From Sinonovacula constricta (taxonomy: Eukaryota; Mollusca; Bivalvia; Cardiida; Solecurtidae), in assembly GCA_007844125.1 (NCBI GenBank), contig CM017556.1:84550864-84614863 (forward strand): a stretch of DNA of 64,000 bases, in the 5' to 3' direction. This document shows, piece by piece, positions 1 to 11,407 of the stretch. Position 1 is the stretch's first letter. Every line of letters starts with the position of its first letter. Below the pieces are notes generated by a model. It was not told where the DNA came from and did not search any database. It saw only the letters and a list, made by a program, of their open reading frames with translations. A program made the position numbers and the translations under genes.

Positions 1-315
1 ATGATAAAGTCAGCATTGATTTACTGTATTGAATCCCTGTGCTTCATCATTTTTCAACAAAGACATCTTTAATTTCTAATGTAAGGTATGATAATTTCAT
101 CATTAATTTAGTGCATTGAATCCATGTGTTTCATCATGCTTTAACAAAAACATCTTTAATTTCTAATGTAAGATATGATAAATTCAGCATAAATTTAGTG
201 CATTGAATCCATGTACTTCATCATCTTTTAACAAAAACATCTTTAATTTCTAAAGTAAGGTATGACAAATTCAGCATTAATTTAGTGTATTGAATACATG
301 TGCTTCGTCACCTTT
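1..315. repeat. 87-bp tandem repeat, about 3.6 copies
   Basis: The string 'atgata/atgaca' with its downstream context recurs at 1, 88, 175 and 262, an exact 87-bp spacing. Each unit carries 'catctttaatttctaa' and 'ttgaatccatgtg'. The array runs off the left edge of the window, so its true length is unknown. It is AT-rich and has no open frame of note. Confidence 0.9.
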
Positions 316-495
316 ACACTTCTATGATTTCCCAAATCAGCAGAATCAACCCAGATATTTGTCTGAAGTTAGGCTCAAGAGACAATAGCATTACTGCCTG
401 GTTTCTTAGTAAAGGTTCCAACAAATCTAGCAATAGTTTCTTGAGATAATGTCCTTGGTACCTTGGGTCATTCTGTACAAAGGACACATAAATAA
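316..495. other. unique spacer between two tandem arrays
   Basis: A 180-bp AT-rich stretch between the 87-bp and the 41-bp arrays. I see no repeat unit, open frame or RNA-like fold in it. Confidence 0.5.
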
Positions 496-3400
496 GATTG
501 GTTCATAGCTGCATCAATGATAGGCCAAGTATGTCACATTGGTCCCTAGCTGTACCAGTGACAGGCCAAGTATGTTAGATTGGTCCCCAGCTGTACCAAT
601 GACAGGCCAAGTATGTTAGATTGGTCCCTAGCTGTACCAATGACAGGCCAAGTATGTTAGATTGGACCCTAGCTGTACCAATGACAGGCCAAGTATGTTA
701 GATTGGTTCCTAGCTGTACCAATGACAGGCCAAGTATGTTAGATTGGTCCCTAGCTGTACCAATGACAGGCCAAGTATGTTAAATTGGTCTCCAGCTGAA
801 CCAATGACAGGCCAAGTATGTTAAATTGGACCCTAGCTGTACCAATGACAGGCCAAGTATATCAGATTGGTCCCTAGCTGTACCAATGATAGGCCAAGTA
901 TGTTAGATTGGTCTGTAGCTGTACCAATGTCAGGTTCAGTATTTCACATTGATCCCTAGCTGTACCAATGACAGGCCAAGTATTTTAGATTGGTCCCCAG
1001 CTGTACCAATGGCAGGCCAAGTATTTTAGATTGGTCCCCAGCTGTACCAATGGCAGGCCAAGTATTTTAGATTGGCCCCTAGCTGTACCAGTGACAGGCC
1101 AAGTATGTTAGATTGGTCCCCAGCTATACAAATGACAGACCAAGTATGTGAGATTAGTCCCAAGCTGTACCAATGACAGGCCAAATATGTTAGATTGGTC
1201 CCTAGCTGTATCAATGACAGGCCAAGTATGTCAGATTGGCCCCTAGCTGTACCAATGACAGGCCAAGTATGTCAGATTGGTCCCTAGCTGTACCAATGAC
1301 AGGCCAAGTATTTTAGATTGGTCCCCAGCTGTACCAATGGCAGGCCAAGTATTTTAGATTGGTCCCTAGCTGTACCAGTGACAGGCCAAGTATGTTAGAT
1401 TGGTCCCCAGCTATACCAATGACAGACCAAGTATGTTAGATTAGTCCCAAGCTGTACCAATGACAGGCCAAATATGTTAGATTGGTCCCTAGCTGTACCA
1501 ATGACAGGCCAAGTATGTTAGATTGGTTCTTAGATGTACCAATGATGGGCTAAGTATGTTAGATTGGCCCCCAGCTGTACCAATGACAGGCCAAGTATGT
1601 TAGATTGGTCCCCAGCTGTACCAATGACAGGCCAAGTATGTTAGATTGGTCCCTAGCTGTACCAGTGACAGGCCAAGTATGTTAGATTGGTCCTAAGATG
1701 TACCAATGATGGGCCAAGTATGTTAGATTGGTTCCTAGCTTTACCAGTGACAGCTCAAGTATGTTAGATTGGTACCTAGATGTACCAATGACAGGCCAAG
1801 TATGTTAGATTGGTCCCTAGCTGTTCCAATGACATGCCAAGTATGTTAGATTGGTCCCCAGCTGTACCAATGACAGGCCAAGTATTTTAGATTGGTCCCT
1901 AGCTGTACCAATGACGGGCCAAGTATGTTAGATTGGCCCCCAGCTGTACCAATGACAGGCCAAGTATGTTAGATTGGTCCCCAGCTGTACCAATGACAGG
2001 CCAAGTATGTTAGATTGGTCCCCAGCCAATGACAGGCCAAGTATGTTAGATTGGTCCCCAGCTGTACCAATGACAGGCCAAGTATGTTAGATTGGTCCCC
2101 AGCTGTACCAATGACAGGCCAAGTATGTTAGATTGTCCCCCAGCTGTACCAATGACAGGCCAAGTATGTTAGATTGGTCCCTAGCTGTACCAATGACAGG
2201 CCAAGTATGTTAGATTGGTCCCCAGCTGTACCAATGACAGGCCAAGTATGTCAGATTGGCCCCTAGTTGTACCAATGACAGGCCAAGTATGTTAGATTGG
2301 TTCCTAGCTGTACCAATGACAAGCCAAGTATTTTAGATTGTTCCCTGGCTGTACCAATGATGGCCCAAGTATGTTAGATTGGTACCTAGCTGTACCAATG
2401 ACAGGCCAAGTATGTTAGATTGGTCCCAAGCTGTACCAATGACAGGCCAAGTATGTTAGATTGGCCCCCAGCTGTATCAATGACAGGCCAAGTATGTTAG
2501 ATTGGTCCCTAGCTGTACCAATGACAGGCCAAGTATAATAGATTGGTCCCCAGCTGTACCAATGACAGGCCAAGTATGTCAGATTGGCCCTAGTTGTACC
2601 AATGACAGGCCAAGTATGTTAGATTGGTTCCTAGCTGTACCAATGACAGGCCAAGTATTTTAGATTGGTCCCTAGCTGAACCAATGACAGGCCAAGTATG
2701 TTAGATTGGTCCCTAGCTGCACCAATGACAGGCCAAGTATGTTAGATTGGTCCCTAGCTGTACCAATGACAGGTCTAGTATGTTAGATTGGTCCCTAGCT
2801 GTACCAATGACAGGCCAAGTATGTTAGATTGGTACCTAGCTGTTCCAATGACATGCCAAGTATGTTAGATTGGTCCCCAGCTGTACCAATGACAGGCCAA
2901 GTATTTTAGATTGGTCCCTAGCTGTACCAATGACGGGCCAAGTATGTTAGATTGGCCCCCAGCTGTACCAATGACAGGCCAAGTAAATTAGATTGGTCCC
3001 TAGGTGTACCAATGACAGGCCAAGTAAATTAGATTGGCCCCCAGCTGTACCAATGACAGGCCAAGTATGTTAAATTGGTCCCTAGGTGTACAAATGACAG
3101 GCCAAGTATGTTAGATTGGTCCCTAGCTGTACCAATGACAGGCCAAGTATGTTAGATTGGTCCCTAGCTGTACCAATGACAGGCCAAGTATGTTAAATTG
3201 GTCCCTAGGTGTACCAATGACAGGCCAAGTATTTTAGATTGGCCCCTAGCTGTACCAATGACAGGCCAAGTAAATTAGATTGGCCCCCAGCTGTACCAAT
3301 GACAGGCCAAGTATGTCACATTGGTCCTTAGCTGTACCAATGACAGGCCAAGTATTTTAGATTGGCCCCCAGCTGTACCAGTGACATGCCAAGTATGTCA

Positions 3401-4154
3401 GATTGGTCCCTAGCTGTACCAATGACAGGCCAAGTATGTTAGATTGGTCCTTAGCTGTACCAATGACAGGCCAAGTATGTCAGATTGGTCCCTAGCTGTA
3501 CCAATGACAGGCCAAGTATGTCAGATTGGCCCCTAGCTGTACCAATGACAGGCCAAGTATGTCAGATTGGTCCCTAGCTGTACCAATGACAGGCCAAGTA
3601 TGTTAGATTGGTCCCTAGCTGTACCAATGACAGGCCAAGTATGTCAGATTGGTCCTTAGATGTACCAATGATGGGCCAAGTATGTTGGATTGGTCCCTAG
3701 CTGTACCAATGACAGGCCAAGTAAATTAGATTGGCCCCCAGCTGTACCAATGACAGGCCAAGTATGTTAGATTGGTCCTTAGCTGTACCAATGACAGGCC
3801 AAGTATGTTAGATTGGTCCCCAGCTGTACCAATGACAGGCAAGTATGTTAGATTGGTCCCTAGATGTACCAATGACAGGCCAAGTATGTCAGATTGGTCC
3901 CTAGCTGTACCAGTGACAGGCCAAGTATGTTAGATTGGTCCCAAGCTGTACCAATGACAGGCCAAGTATGTCAGATTGGCCCCTAGCTGTACCAATGATG
4001 GGCTAAGTATGTCATATTGGTCCTTAGCTGTACCATGACAGGCCAAGTATGTTTGGTTTGTGCCCAGCTGTAGCAACAACTGGTTCAGTATTTCAGATTG
4101 GTCACTAGCTGTACCATTGCCAGACCAGGTATGTCAAGATCAGTCCTTAGCTGT
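496..4154. repeat. 41-bp minisatellite, about 89 units (3.66 kb)
   Basis: The unit is built around 'ccaagtatgttagattgg' followed by 'tccctagctgtaccaatgacagg', 41 bp in total, and repeats head to tail with few indels. Recurrent variants (cccc/ccct, attttag, aaattag, gatgggcc, tgtcaga) occur in blocks, showing local duplication of groups of units. Both ends degenerate gradually (496-560 and 4040-4154). One unit near 2020-2040 lacks 6 bp. A 62-codon minus-strand frame at 1026-1214 is only an accident of the repeat, since 41 is not a multiple of three and frames close quickly elsewhere. Confidence 0.97.
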
Positions 4155-4316
4155 TGTTTTTTGTTCAATTGAGGTACATTGCAGTGACCAATTATGATCA
4201 TTATAGCAACATTCAGCTGGTTTGGAGGAAGAAGACCTCAGAACAAGGTAGAACCACCAACGCTCCGCCTATCAGTTGGAGGTCTTTTCCACATTAAGTC
4301 CTTTGCCATGCTGGGT
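4155..4316 (-). mobile_element. SINE family A1, 5'-truncated
   Basis: Minus-oriented 3' part of an A1 SINE. It reads from the tail ('cattgcagtgaccaattatgatcattat') through the 'ggaggaagaagacctc' region to 'cacattaagtcctttgcc'. The tRNA-like head is missing. It abuts the minisatellite on one side and a Y-SINE fragment on the other, so both breakpoints coincide with other repeats. Confidence 0.8.
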
Positions 4317-4320
4317 GGTG

Positions 4321-4561
4321 ACATACCAAAGTGGTTAAAAATGGCAGTGGTATATCTCCCTTGCTAATGCTCAAGCAAACATACTGGTAGTCCCTCGACC
4401 AGTTTGCCAGGTGTCAGGATAATGTTACTTGGTTTTATATCTAACCAGGTGTTTACTGCATGCTATACAAAATGAAGGCAGCACTTGATCTACTTCAAGT
4501 GGACATTGTCTCCAGATAACTTAAATATTGTTGGTGGGACATTAAACCCAATAAACAAACA
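4321..4561 (+). mobile_element. SINE family Y, head missing
   Basis: Plus-oriented body and tail of a Y SINE. It runs from 'cataccaaagtggttaaaaatgg' through 'aggcagcacttgatctactt' to 'ttggtgggacattaaaccca' and 'ataaacaaac'. The tRNA-related head expected upstream is absent. An open frame at 4485-4805 lies across this tail and the next element and is not a gene. Confidence 0.85.
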
Positions 4562-5025
4562 TTCTTTCCCTTATCACCAGGCCACACTATCAATACAGCT
4601 CTTTGATGTTTATTGTCATAATTTTAATGCCCTGGTCATAACTGGTCTTTGTTATGAAAATTCAATGATTCAAGTAATGCACACAGCAGTTAATGAAAAA
4701 GAAAAATGTGGGCATTATTATGATCATAAACAATTTAAGGTGATGTCTAATAGTTTGGATCAATTTTTCTTCTCTCAGGCAACCAAACAACTTGTTGTTA
4801 TCTAAAAAGGTCCCCACAAAATGTGGTTTATTGGTGCCCTACATATGAATTGTAAAGCATAACACAACACTTGTCATTACAGTAATGTATTTTCTATCTA
4901 AGCCACACTGCACAGTTAGCTATCTTTACACTAAGAAACCACTTAACACTTTCTTTTCAACCATGTTATATGGTTAACTGAGGAATAAGCATTGACGTTG
5001 ATATCTATTTTTAGCGGAAACCTCT

Positions 5026-8000
5026 GACCTACCTGACCTAATCCTGTTGTCCCCTTGTGGGGCAAAGGGCATCCACAACAGTTCTCCATCTGGGTCGGTT
5101 CATGGCTTCTCTTTTTGCTTCTGCCCAGGTGATATTGTACATTTTCAGCTCAGCGTTTATGGTTCGTCTCCAGGTGGTTGTTGGTCTACCTCTTCTTCTT
5201 TTGCCTCGAGGATTCCAATCTAAAGTTTGTCTTGTGATGTTGCTTTGGGGTCGCCTCAGAATGTGTCCTATCCAGCCCCATTTTCGTTTCTTGATGGTGT
5301 TTGTGATGGATGACTGGCCTGTTCTTATCAATAATTCTGAGTTGCTGATCTTCTCTGGCCATCTGATTTGTAGAATTTGTTGGAGGCATTTGTTTACAAA
5401 TACTTGAAGGTCATTTTCATTTTTCTTAGTCTGTTTCCAGGTTTCTGATCCGTACAAAAGAACTGATTTGACATTGATCTCAAAGATCCTTAGCTTGGTC
5501 TTTAGGCTGATATTCTTGTTCCTTCATATTGGTCTGAGGGTTACAAAGGCGAACCTTGCTTTGCCAAGTCTCGACTTGATGTCATCATCGGCTCCCCCAT
5601 TCTTAGAGACAATACTTCCTAGATATGTGAACTGGTTGATGTCTTCGATGGATTGACCGTCTAGTGTGATGGCAGAGTTGATCCGGGTATTAATTCTTAA
5701 AGACTTGGTTTTAGAGGTGTTAATCTCCAGGCCTGTTGATTTTGCTGTGTCGTAGAGAGCTGCTGTTTTCAATTGGATCTGCTGGAATTGGTGGGATAGT
5801 AGACTCACATCATCTGCAAAGTCCAGATCTTCAAGCTTGGCAGTGAGTGACCATTGGATGCCTCTAGGGGGTGTCATGGAGGTTCTCATAATCCAATCGA
5901 TGACCACCGAAAAGATGAGAGGTGACAATAAACAACCCTGGCGCACACCTGTGTGTACACTGAAGGATGGTGAAAGTGTGGAGTTATGGATGACCTGGCA
6001 TTTGTTATTATAGTATAGTGCTTGTATGATTTTCACAAGTTTGATGGGTATGCCGTAGTGCCGTAGAACCTTCCACAGTGTGTCTCGATCCACCATGTCG
6101 AACGCCTTTTTAAAGTCAACGAAATTGATATAGAGAGGTGATTGCCATTCCAATGACTGCTCTATGATGATACGTAGTGTTGCAATTTGGTCTGTGCATG
6201 AGCGTCCAACGCGGAAGCCTGCTTGCTCATCACGTAGGTTTGCGTCTATTGCCCCTTTGATTCTATCTAGGACCACTCTGGCTAGGACTTTGCTTGGTAG
6301 GGAGAGCAATTGAATACCCCTCCAGTTCTGGCAGTTACCTAGGTCTCCTTTCTTAGGGAGTTTAATGATATAACCTAAACTCCAATCCTTGGGTATCTCT
6401 TCTGTTTCCCAGATGTTGTCCAACAGATCTTTAAGCATTTGACAGGTGACCTCTGGGTTGGCTTTCATGACCTCAGTTGGAATCTGGTCTGGTCCATTCT
6501 TGGTCTTATGTAGAGCTTTTAGTATTTCATCATTTGTGATTGGTCCTATATCAACCTCAAGGTCTTCACCAGGTGGTAAGTCAGGCGCATTTTGGACTGC
6601 TTCCCCATTTAATAGGTCTGCAAAGTGGTCCTTCCTTCGTTCTAGCTGTTTGTCAAGTCTTGTGATGACATTCCCATCTTTGTCTTTCACTGGTTTCGAT
6701 GTGTTTGTCTTTCGCCCAGCCAGTTGACGTGTGATGTTATACACGGTCTTGGTGTCATTTCTGGCCATGGCCTCTTCTGCTTGTGAGGCTAGTTGGTTTA
6801 CATAGTCTCTCTTGTCTTTTCAAGCTTTTCTCTTTACCTCTTTATTGCTTTCTGTGTGTTCTCTGGTCAACTTTTCTTTTTGAGATCAGGTCTTAGCCTG
6901 TTCAAGTTGTATTTTTGTCAGTCGCCTTTTCTCTATTGCCATGATAGTTTCGTCAGACAGCCAAACTTTGTGTTCCTTTCTAGCAAAACCAAGCTCTTCC
7001 TCACAAGTGATGGTAAATGAGGACTTGACTCTCTGCCATTTCTGATCTATTGTGCCATCGTCCATTTCTGCTAGTGCTTGGAAGCGGTTGTTTAGCTGAA
7101 TACTAAACTGTTGGCTTATGTTTGGATCTTTTAAGCTTCTGATGTTGTACCTTCTGTTCACTAACTGCTCTTGTTTTGATGCCCTGGCTATCTTGATCTT
7201 CAGTTTGGCAATGACAAGTTGGTGGTCAGATGCTATGTCAGCCCCACGAAAAGCTCTTACATCTATCATGCTCTTTCTCCACCTCCTGGCTATTGTAATG
7301 TGGTCAATCTGGTTCTTTGTTCGCCTATCTGGTGAAATCCAAGTTGTTTTGTGAATATCTTTGTGAGGGAATGTTGTACCTCCTATGACCAGATCGTTAT
7401 GGGAGCAGAAATCCACAAAGAGTTCTCCATTTTCGTTGATGTCGCCTATTCCTTCCTTCCCCATGATAAGCTCTCTCCCGGTGTTATCTCTTCCCACTTT
7501 GGCATTCATGTCACCCATAACAATCAGGATGTCGCGAGGTGCTGATTCATCTATTGTGGACTGGAGTTGGTTGTAAAACTCCTCTTTACTGTCTGCCTCT
7601 GCAACATTGGTTGGAGCGTAACACTGAATGAGGGTGACTTTATGCACCTTGGCCATAAATCTTGCTACGATGATTCTCTCATTGATAGGGTTCCATTCAA
7701 TAAGTGAAGATTTGGCTTTTTTGCTGAGTAGGAATCCCACACCATTTTGATGGTTATCATCCTCGTTTGGTGGTCCAGAGTACAAAAACGTATGTCCTGA
7801 TGACAAGGTCACTGCCCCTGATGATGTCCATCTTACTTCGCTGAGTCCTAAAATTTCAAGGTTGTATTTATCCATCTCTCTAGCAGCCTGAGCAGCTTTC
7901 CCAGTCTCGTATAGTGTTTGCACATTCCAGCTCGCAATCCTTGAGACATTTTTGAGGGAGAAAAGTTTTGTCGGCAGATGGTTCCGCTTCATGCGTTCTC

Positions 8001-8152
8001 CCTTGGGTCATTTCCGTAAACCATTAATGTGAGTATCTGTTGCTTCAGTGTCTGTAGCCTTTGTGTTTTTTACGTGATGGGGTTGCTAGCCCCATGCACA
8101 ACCCTCCTCCTTTCTCAGTCGGGCTTGGGACCATCCATGGCGGAGTTTTTTT
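5026..8152 (-). mobile_element. Non-LTR retrotransposon (APE-type LINE), near full length
   Basis: Minus-strand element with a 5' leader from about 8150 to 7993, one long reading frame 7992-5038, and a very short 3' region ending near 5026. It has one apurinic-type endonuclease plus reverse transcriptase in a single frame, with no separate nucleocapsid ORF seen. That layout and the endonuclease sequence suit the RTE/BovB-like group or a relative, but I cannot fix the clade by eye. The flanks 'ggaaacct' (5016-5023) and 'ggaaaaaacc' (8154-8163) are a possible imperfect target-site duplication. There is no long poly(A) at the 3' end. Confidence 0.85.
5038..7992 (-). pseudogene. LINE endonuclease-reverse transcriptase, three in-frame TGA stops
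   Basis: One continuous 984-codon frame from ATG at 7990-7992 to the stop at 5038-5040. Endonuclease: N23 in SWNVQTLY, E52 in LSEVRW, Y125 in QCYAPT, D161 and N163 in MGDMNAK, D230 in NQIDHI, and SDH at 255-257, so the catalytic set looks intact. Reverse transcriptase: DFKKAFD at about 626-632, GVRQGCLLSP at about 682-691, and the catalytic FADD at about 725-728. The C-terminus has YGSETW and RRRGRPTTTW. The frame is interrupted only by TGA codons: 6886-6888 (codon 369), 6820-6822 (codon 391) and 5524-5526 (codon 823). There is no frameshift, so decay is modest. An in-frame TGA at 8008-8010 lies just upstream of the chosen ATG. The copy is presumably inactive. Confidence 0.9.
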
Positions 8153-8282
8153 TGGAAAAAACCACATCATGCTTATTTATAGGTTTATATAAATGGCCTT
8201 TACTTAAAGAGTTTTTGCAGCAGTTATGCACAGTTCCCCAGAACAGGGTTACATGCATTAGACTGTCAGATACCAACTTTAA

Positions 8283-8848
8283 GGAACATTATTTTATCCG
8301 TTCCAAGAAAGGGGTTGTTTTTCAGTAGGTTCAAAATTAAACAAATGTTCCCCATATAAAATGAAACAGATATTAAACTCAACAGATATTAAACTCAAAG
8401 TTGTTAATAAGCAATTTAGCATACAATACAAATAATAGACAATAACAAATTTCAGTGCAAGTAAATCATCTACAAAAACACTGGAAATCAATAAAAAGAC
8501 TATAATAGGTTAAAATCTATGACGTTACATGTAAACTAAGCATCTCATGATCTTAGTTCAATTTAACATTTTTGTGTGCCATATGTAAACCGCGTTTGTT
8601 GACAATGGTTTCATGAATGAAGGTGGTTCAAAATATTTAAGCATCACTGTCAGATAATTTGCACATATAATCATTGTGACTGTCAACTTTCTTGCAACTT
8701 CACGCCCTTCCATTGAAGGAGAATCCCTCAAATAAGTTCCCAGTCTTACTTCACAGAAAAGTGCATGACTGACCAAGTTGTTGGTGGACGTTCTGATAAA
8801 TATAATTCTATTAGCAGTGTTAGAAATTTTTCCTATCCTTAAGCTATT
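8283..8848. other. AT-rich stretch without a recognised feature
   Basis: Follows the MITE right end. A minus-strand open frame of 106 codons spans 8558-8878, but its first residues come from the stray 41-bp unit at 8849-8898. It shows no motif I recognise and no convincing splice sites. I leave it uncalled. Confidence 0.4.
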
Positions 8849-8898
8849 CTGTTCCAATGTCAGGCCAAGTATGTCCAATTAGTCCCCAGATAAGCCAA
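8849..8898. repeat. isolated copy of the 41-bp minisatellite unit
   Basis: The stretch 'ctgttccaatgtcaggcc', 'aagtatgtccaattagtcccc', 'agataagccaa' matches a little more than one unit of the 496-4154 array, with several substitutions. It is a single unit 4.7 kb from the array, with none flanking it. Confidence 0.85.
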
Positions 8899-9354
8899 TA
8901 AGTACATGTAAGTGCTTGATTCAGTGGAGGAGGAGGAAATAAGTCTACCTAAGTATGGGGGTGTGGTTCAAATTTTTATTGGTTCAGCTATTAACATGTA
9001 CTTACCATCCCTGCAGTGCTTTGATTTTGCTCGTGTGATTTTTTTGTGTGCCAGCAGTGTAATGCACTGGCCCACATTGTGCCAGGTTAATTGAATGAAT
9101 TTTGAAGAAGTGAAAATGAATGTCTTGATTTTGCCAGATTTCTCCTAATAATGTTAATGGTCAAAGCTTTTAGGTTTTAATATTATTAAAATTAAAAAAT
9201 TGCAAACAATTGAACCCTACTTGGGCCTGACTTTAATCCTCATTCACTGTTATGGGAAAACCATCCACATTTTAACATACATTATGTTATAGGCAGTTTG
9301 TAAGCAGTTGTCTGGCTGTCTAATAAAACTGAATTAAACATGCATGTACTAAGA
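8899..9354. other. AT-rich unique-looking DNA
   Basis: No repeat family from this window, no coding signal and no RNA gene recognised. Confidence 0.4.
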
Positions 9355-9418
9355 CTTACAGGTGCTGTTAGTAGAGTATTGCACTGCCATATTATAGGTC
9401 CTGGGTTCAAGTCATACA
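9355..9418 (+). mobile_element. tRNA-like head, possible SINE fragment
   Basis: 'ttagtagagtattgcactgcc' followed by 'ggtcctgggttcaagtc' has the spacing of an internal RNA polymerase III A box and B box (GGTTCAAGTC at about 9403-9412). The acceptor-stem ends do not pair, so it is not a functional tRNA. No body of family A, Y or Z follows. It could be a decayed SINE of another family. Confidence 0.4.
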
Positions 9419-10115
9419 AAAAACATGTTTCTATTTTAACTTTTATTACATTTTCTTCACCTTTTTTTTAACTGGTTAGAATTGTTTTGTTTTGTTGTTA
9501 ACATTCATTTAACTATATAAATGAAAGAAATGGAGAATAATAAATAAATAAATAAATTCACACCTTTATCAACTGTTCTTATTTCATGTTCCAGTGACTG
9601 CACTAATCTGACAGTAATCTTTTCAATTTAATTAATGGTTAAACTTTCCTTTGTATTGAAAATTGTTATTTTTCTTTTATAATTGGCAGTCTCAGTATTT
9701 TTTTTTACAATCCAATAAAACACTTTGGGAGGCATATTGCACTTTAAACTTGACAAATATAACAGCAGTTAGTTTTGTGTTAATTGTTTTATATAGATTT
9801 GGACAGACGTACTGCAGTTAGTAGCACATACCTATACAAATGATAGATACGTGTGTAATATTACCATAGTTTAGTTTGAGTTAAACTTTACGGTTCCATT
9901 TTTTATTTAAAAATATTTCTTTTGGAGATGCATTGCAAATGAAAGTAAGGTCATATTAGTCCAAATTTTTGTAGTTTACTCTATAGAGTTCCTGTGCAAA
10001 TGCGGATGCTAAAGACTTTGTACAACTCTTAAAGTTGTACTATATTTATTACGTACCAAATTTGAAGACTAACTACTTTGGTCAGATGGCATTGTTAACC
10101 CTTGTTAATGTGTTG
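9419..10115. other. AT-rich unique-looking DNA
   Basis: Contains a short (aaat)n run at about 9538-9556 and otherwise nothing I can assign. Confidence 0.4.
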
Positions 10116-10130
10116 CCTAAGGATTATTTG

Positions 10131-10439
10131 CTTAAAGAGTTTATCGTCCCACAAAAAGTATTTCAGTTATCTGGAGATATAGTCCACTTGAAGCAGATAT
10201 AGTGCTGCCTTCACTGTGTATAGCATGCCGTGAACACCTGGCATGATACCACACCCAGTCACATTATCCTGACACCGGGCCAATCAGTCGTGGAACTACC
10301 CTTATACTTGCTTGAGTGTTTGCAAGGGAGCTATACCATTACCATTTTTAACGACTTTGGTATGTTGCAGCCCAGGAGCGAACCTGGGGCCTCCCATACC
10401 TGGAGCAGGCGCTCTACCGATTGCGCTACCAGGTCCGGT
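10131..10439 (-). mobile_element. SINE family Y, full length with target-site duplication
   Basis: Minus-oriented. The tRNA-like head is at the right end ('ggacctggtagcgcaatcgg' read on the minus strand, A box then a B-box-like 'ggttcgctcctgg' with changes). The body includes the conserved 'tggcatgataccacaccc' and the tail 'tttatcgtccca'. Flanking direct repeats CCTAAGGATTATTTG (10116-10130) and CCTAAGGATTATATG (10440-10454) match at 14 of 15 positions, marking a LINE-mediated insertion. Open frames at 10230-10556 are by-products. Confidence 0.93.
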
Positions 10440-10454
10440 CCTAAGGATTATATG

Positions 10455-11316
10455 TGTTATTCACACTTACAGAATGTTGTTGGTAGACAACACAAGCTTC
10501 TTTTAGGTAAACATTTATTATTTCAAAATAACAAATGTTGTAGATCTAGAAGTTAAAGTTACAATGCTTAATATGCATAGCTTTCTCAGTCTTTGACAAA
10601 TCCCGGTGGACTGTGGCCCTAGTCCACCAAAATCTCTGGCACTCCATTAAATTTGAAAACAGAATTTTCAGCCGATCATTTTCAAAGTTCTGAATTATTA
10701 TGGACATCTATACTTAACCATTAAACTAAACATTGCTGTACAGCTTTTACTGAATCCACCCACAGGTAACACCTCGGTTAGCTTACCAGCCTTTTGTGTG
10801 AAAATAACCCAAACATACTGGTTCAATAAAATTTTGTCCAGTCCAGTAGATGTTGCCAGCTTGGTGGACCAAAGGTCCAGTGTTTTAAACTTCTTTCTTG
10901 AAGACTTCTTTCAGATACATTGTTTCTGGCGACATTTTGATTCTCTACTGTAACTTTTTCTTGTGATTGATATTATCCTTCTTTCTGGTTGAAGGTTTGC
11001 TTTGAGGGTGGTGACTCTAATTGAACTTTCTACACTACTCAAACTACATTAATCAGCCAATCTAACAAGCTGAGAAACCTCATATCAGTCTTGTTCACCT
11101 GAATTATATGTCCAATAACATACTGAGTGAGGGAAAAACAGATTTCATAAATGTCATATGCCATGAAAACAAATCAGAAAGAAGATGTAAGGTGAAAGAT
11201 AACAGGAAACAAGACCATAATGTTGGCACGGAAACAAAGAGTAGTATTGGCCTACTGCTTCAAGAAACTTGCTTATCTGATGAAAAATCTTAATTCTGCT
11301 GAGCATAAATTGATAT
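10455..11316. other. unique-looking AT-rich DNA
   Basis: No family of this window recognised. A 61-codon frame at 11108-11293 is rich in Lys and Asn, as expected by chance in AT-rich DNA. I see no splice signals that would support it. Confidence 0.4.
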
Positions 11317-11372
11317 GACTCCCTCTGGGAGCTGTCCGATCAGGATCGGCACTTTATGCTGCCAAGTATCAA
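11317..11372. repeat. fold-back repeat, degenerate copy
   Basis: 'ctgggagctgtccgatcagg' followed by 'atcggcacttta' is one arm of the dispersed fold-back whose best copy is 14244-14307. The opposite arm is eroded here. Confidence 0.5.
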
Positions 11373-11407
11373 GTAATAGCATCATAAGCCTAGACATAAT
11401 TTCAAAA

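Larger units (their letters stand above)
4735..8282 (+). mobile_element. TTAA MITE (family P), split by a LINE
   Basis: The left end is TTAA at 4735-4738 followed by 'ggtgatgtctaatagtttgg'. The right end is 'actgtcagataccaacttt' followed by TTAA at 8279-8282. Left part 4739 to about 5024 and right part about 8155-8278 align with the intact family member at 53899-54399; the break falls after 'tatctatttttagc.gaaacctct' and resumes at 'atcatgctta'. The 3.1-kb LINE between them was therefore inserted into an existing MITE. The TTAA flanks and terminal inverted repeats resemble piggyBac-type non-autonomous elements. No transposase is encoded. Confidence 0.85.

Noticed and set aside
496..4154. CRISPR-like regular repeats
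   Set aside because: Units are contiguous with no unique spacers, and the context is a eukaryotic repeat-rich genome.
5057..5407. Plus-strand frames over the LINE (5057-5407, 6446-6727, 7118-7576)
   Set aside because: Antisense shadows of the LINE endonuclease-reverse transcriptase frame.
8558..8878. 106-codon minus-strand frame
   Set aside because: Begins inside a stray minisatellite unit; no recognisable motif or splice signal.
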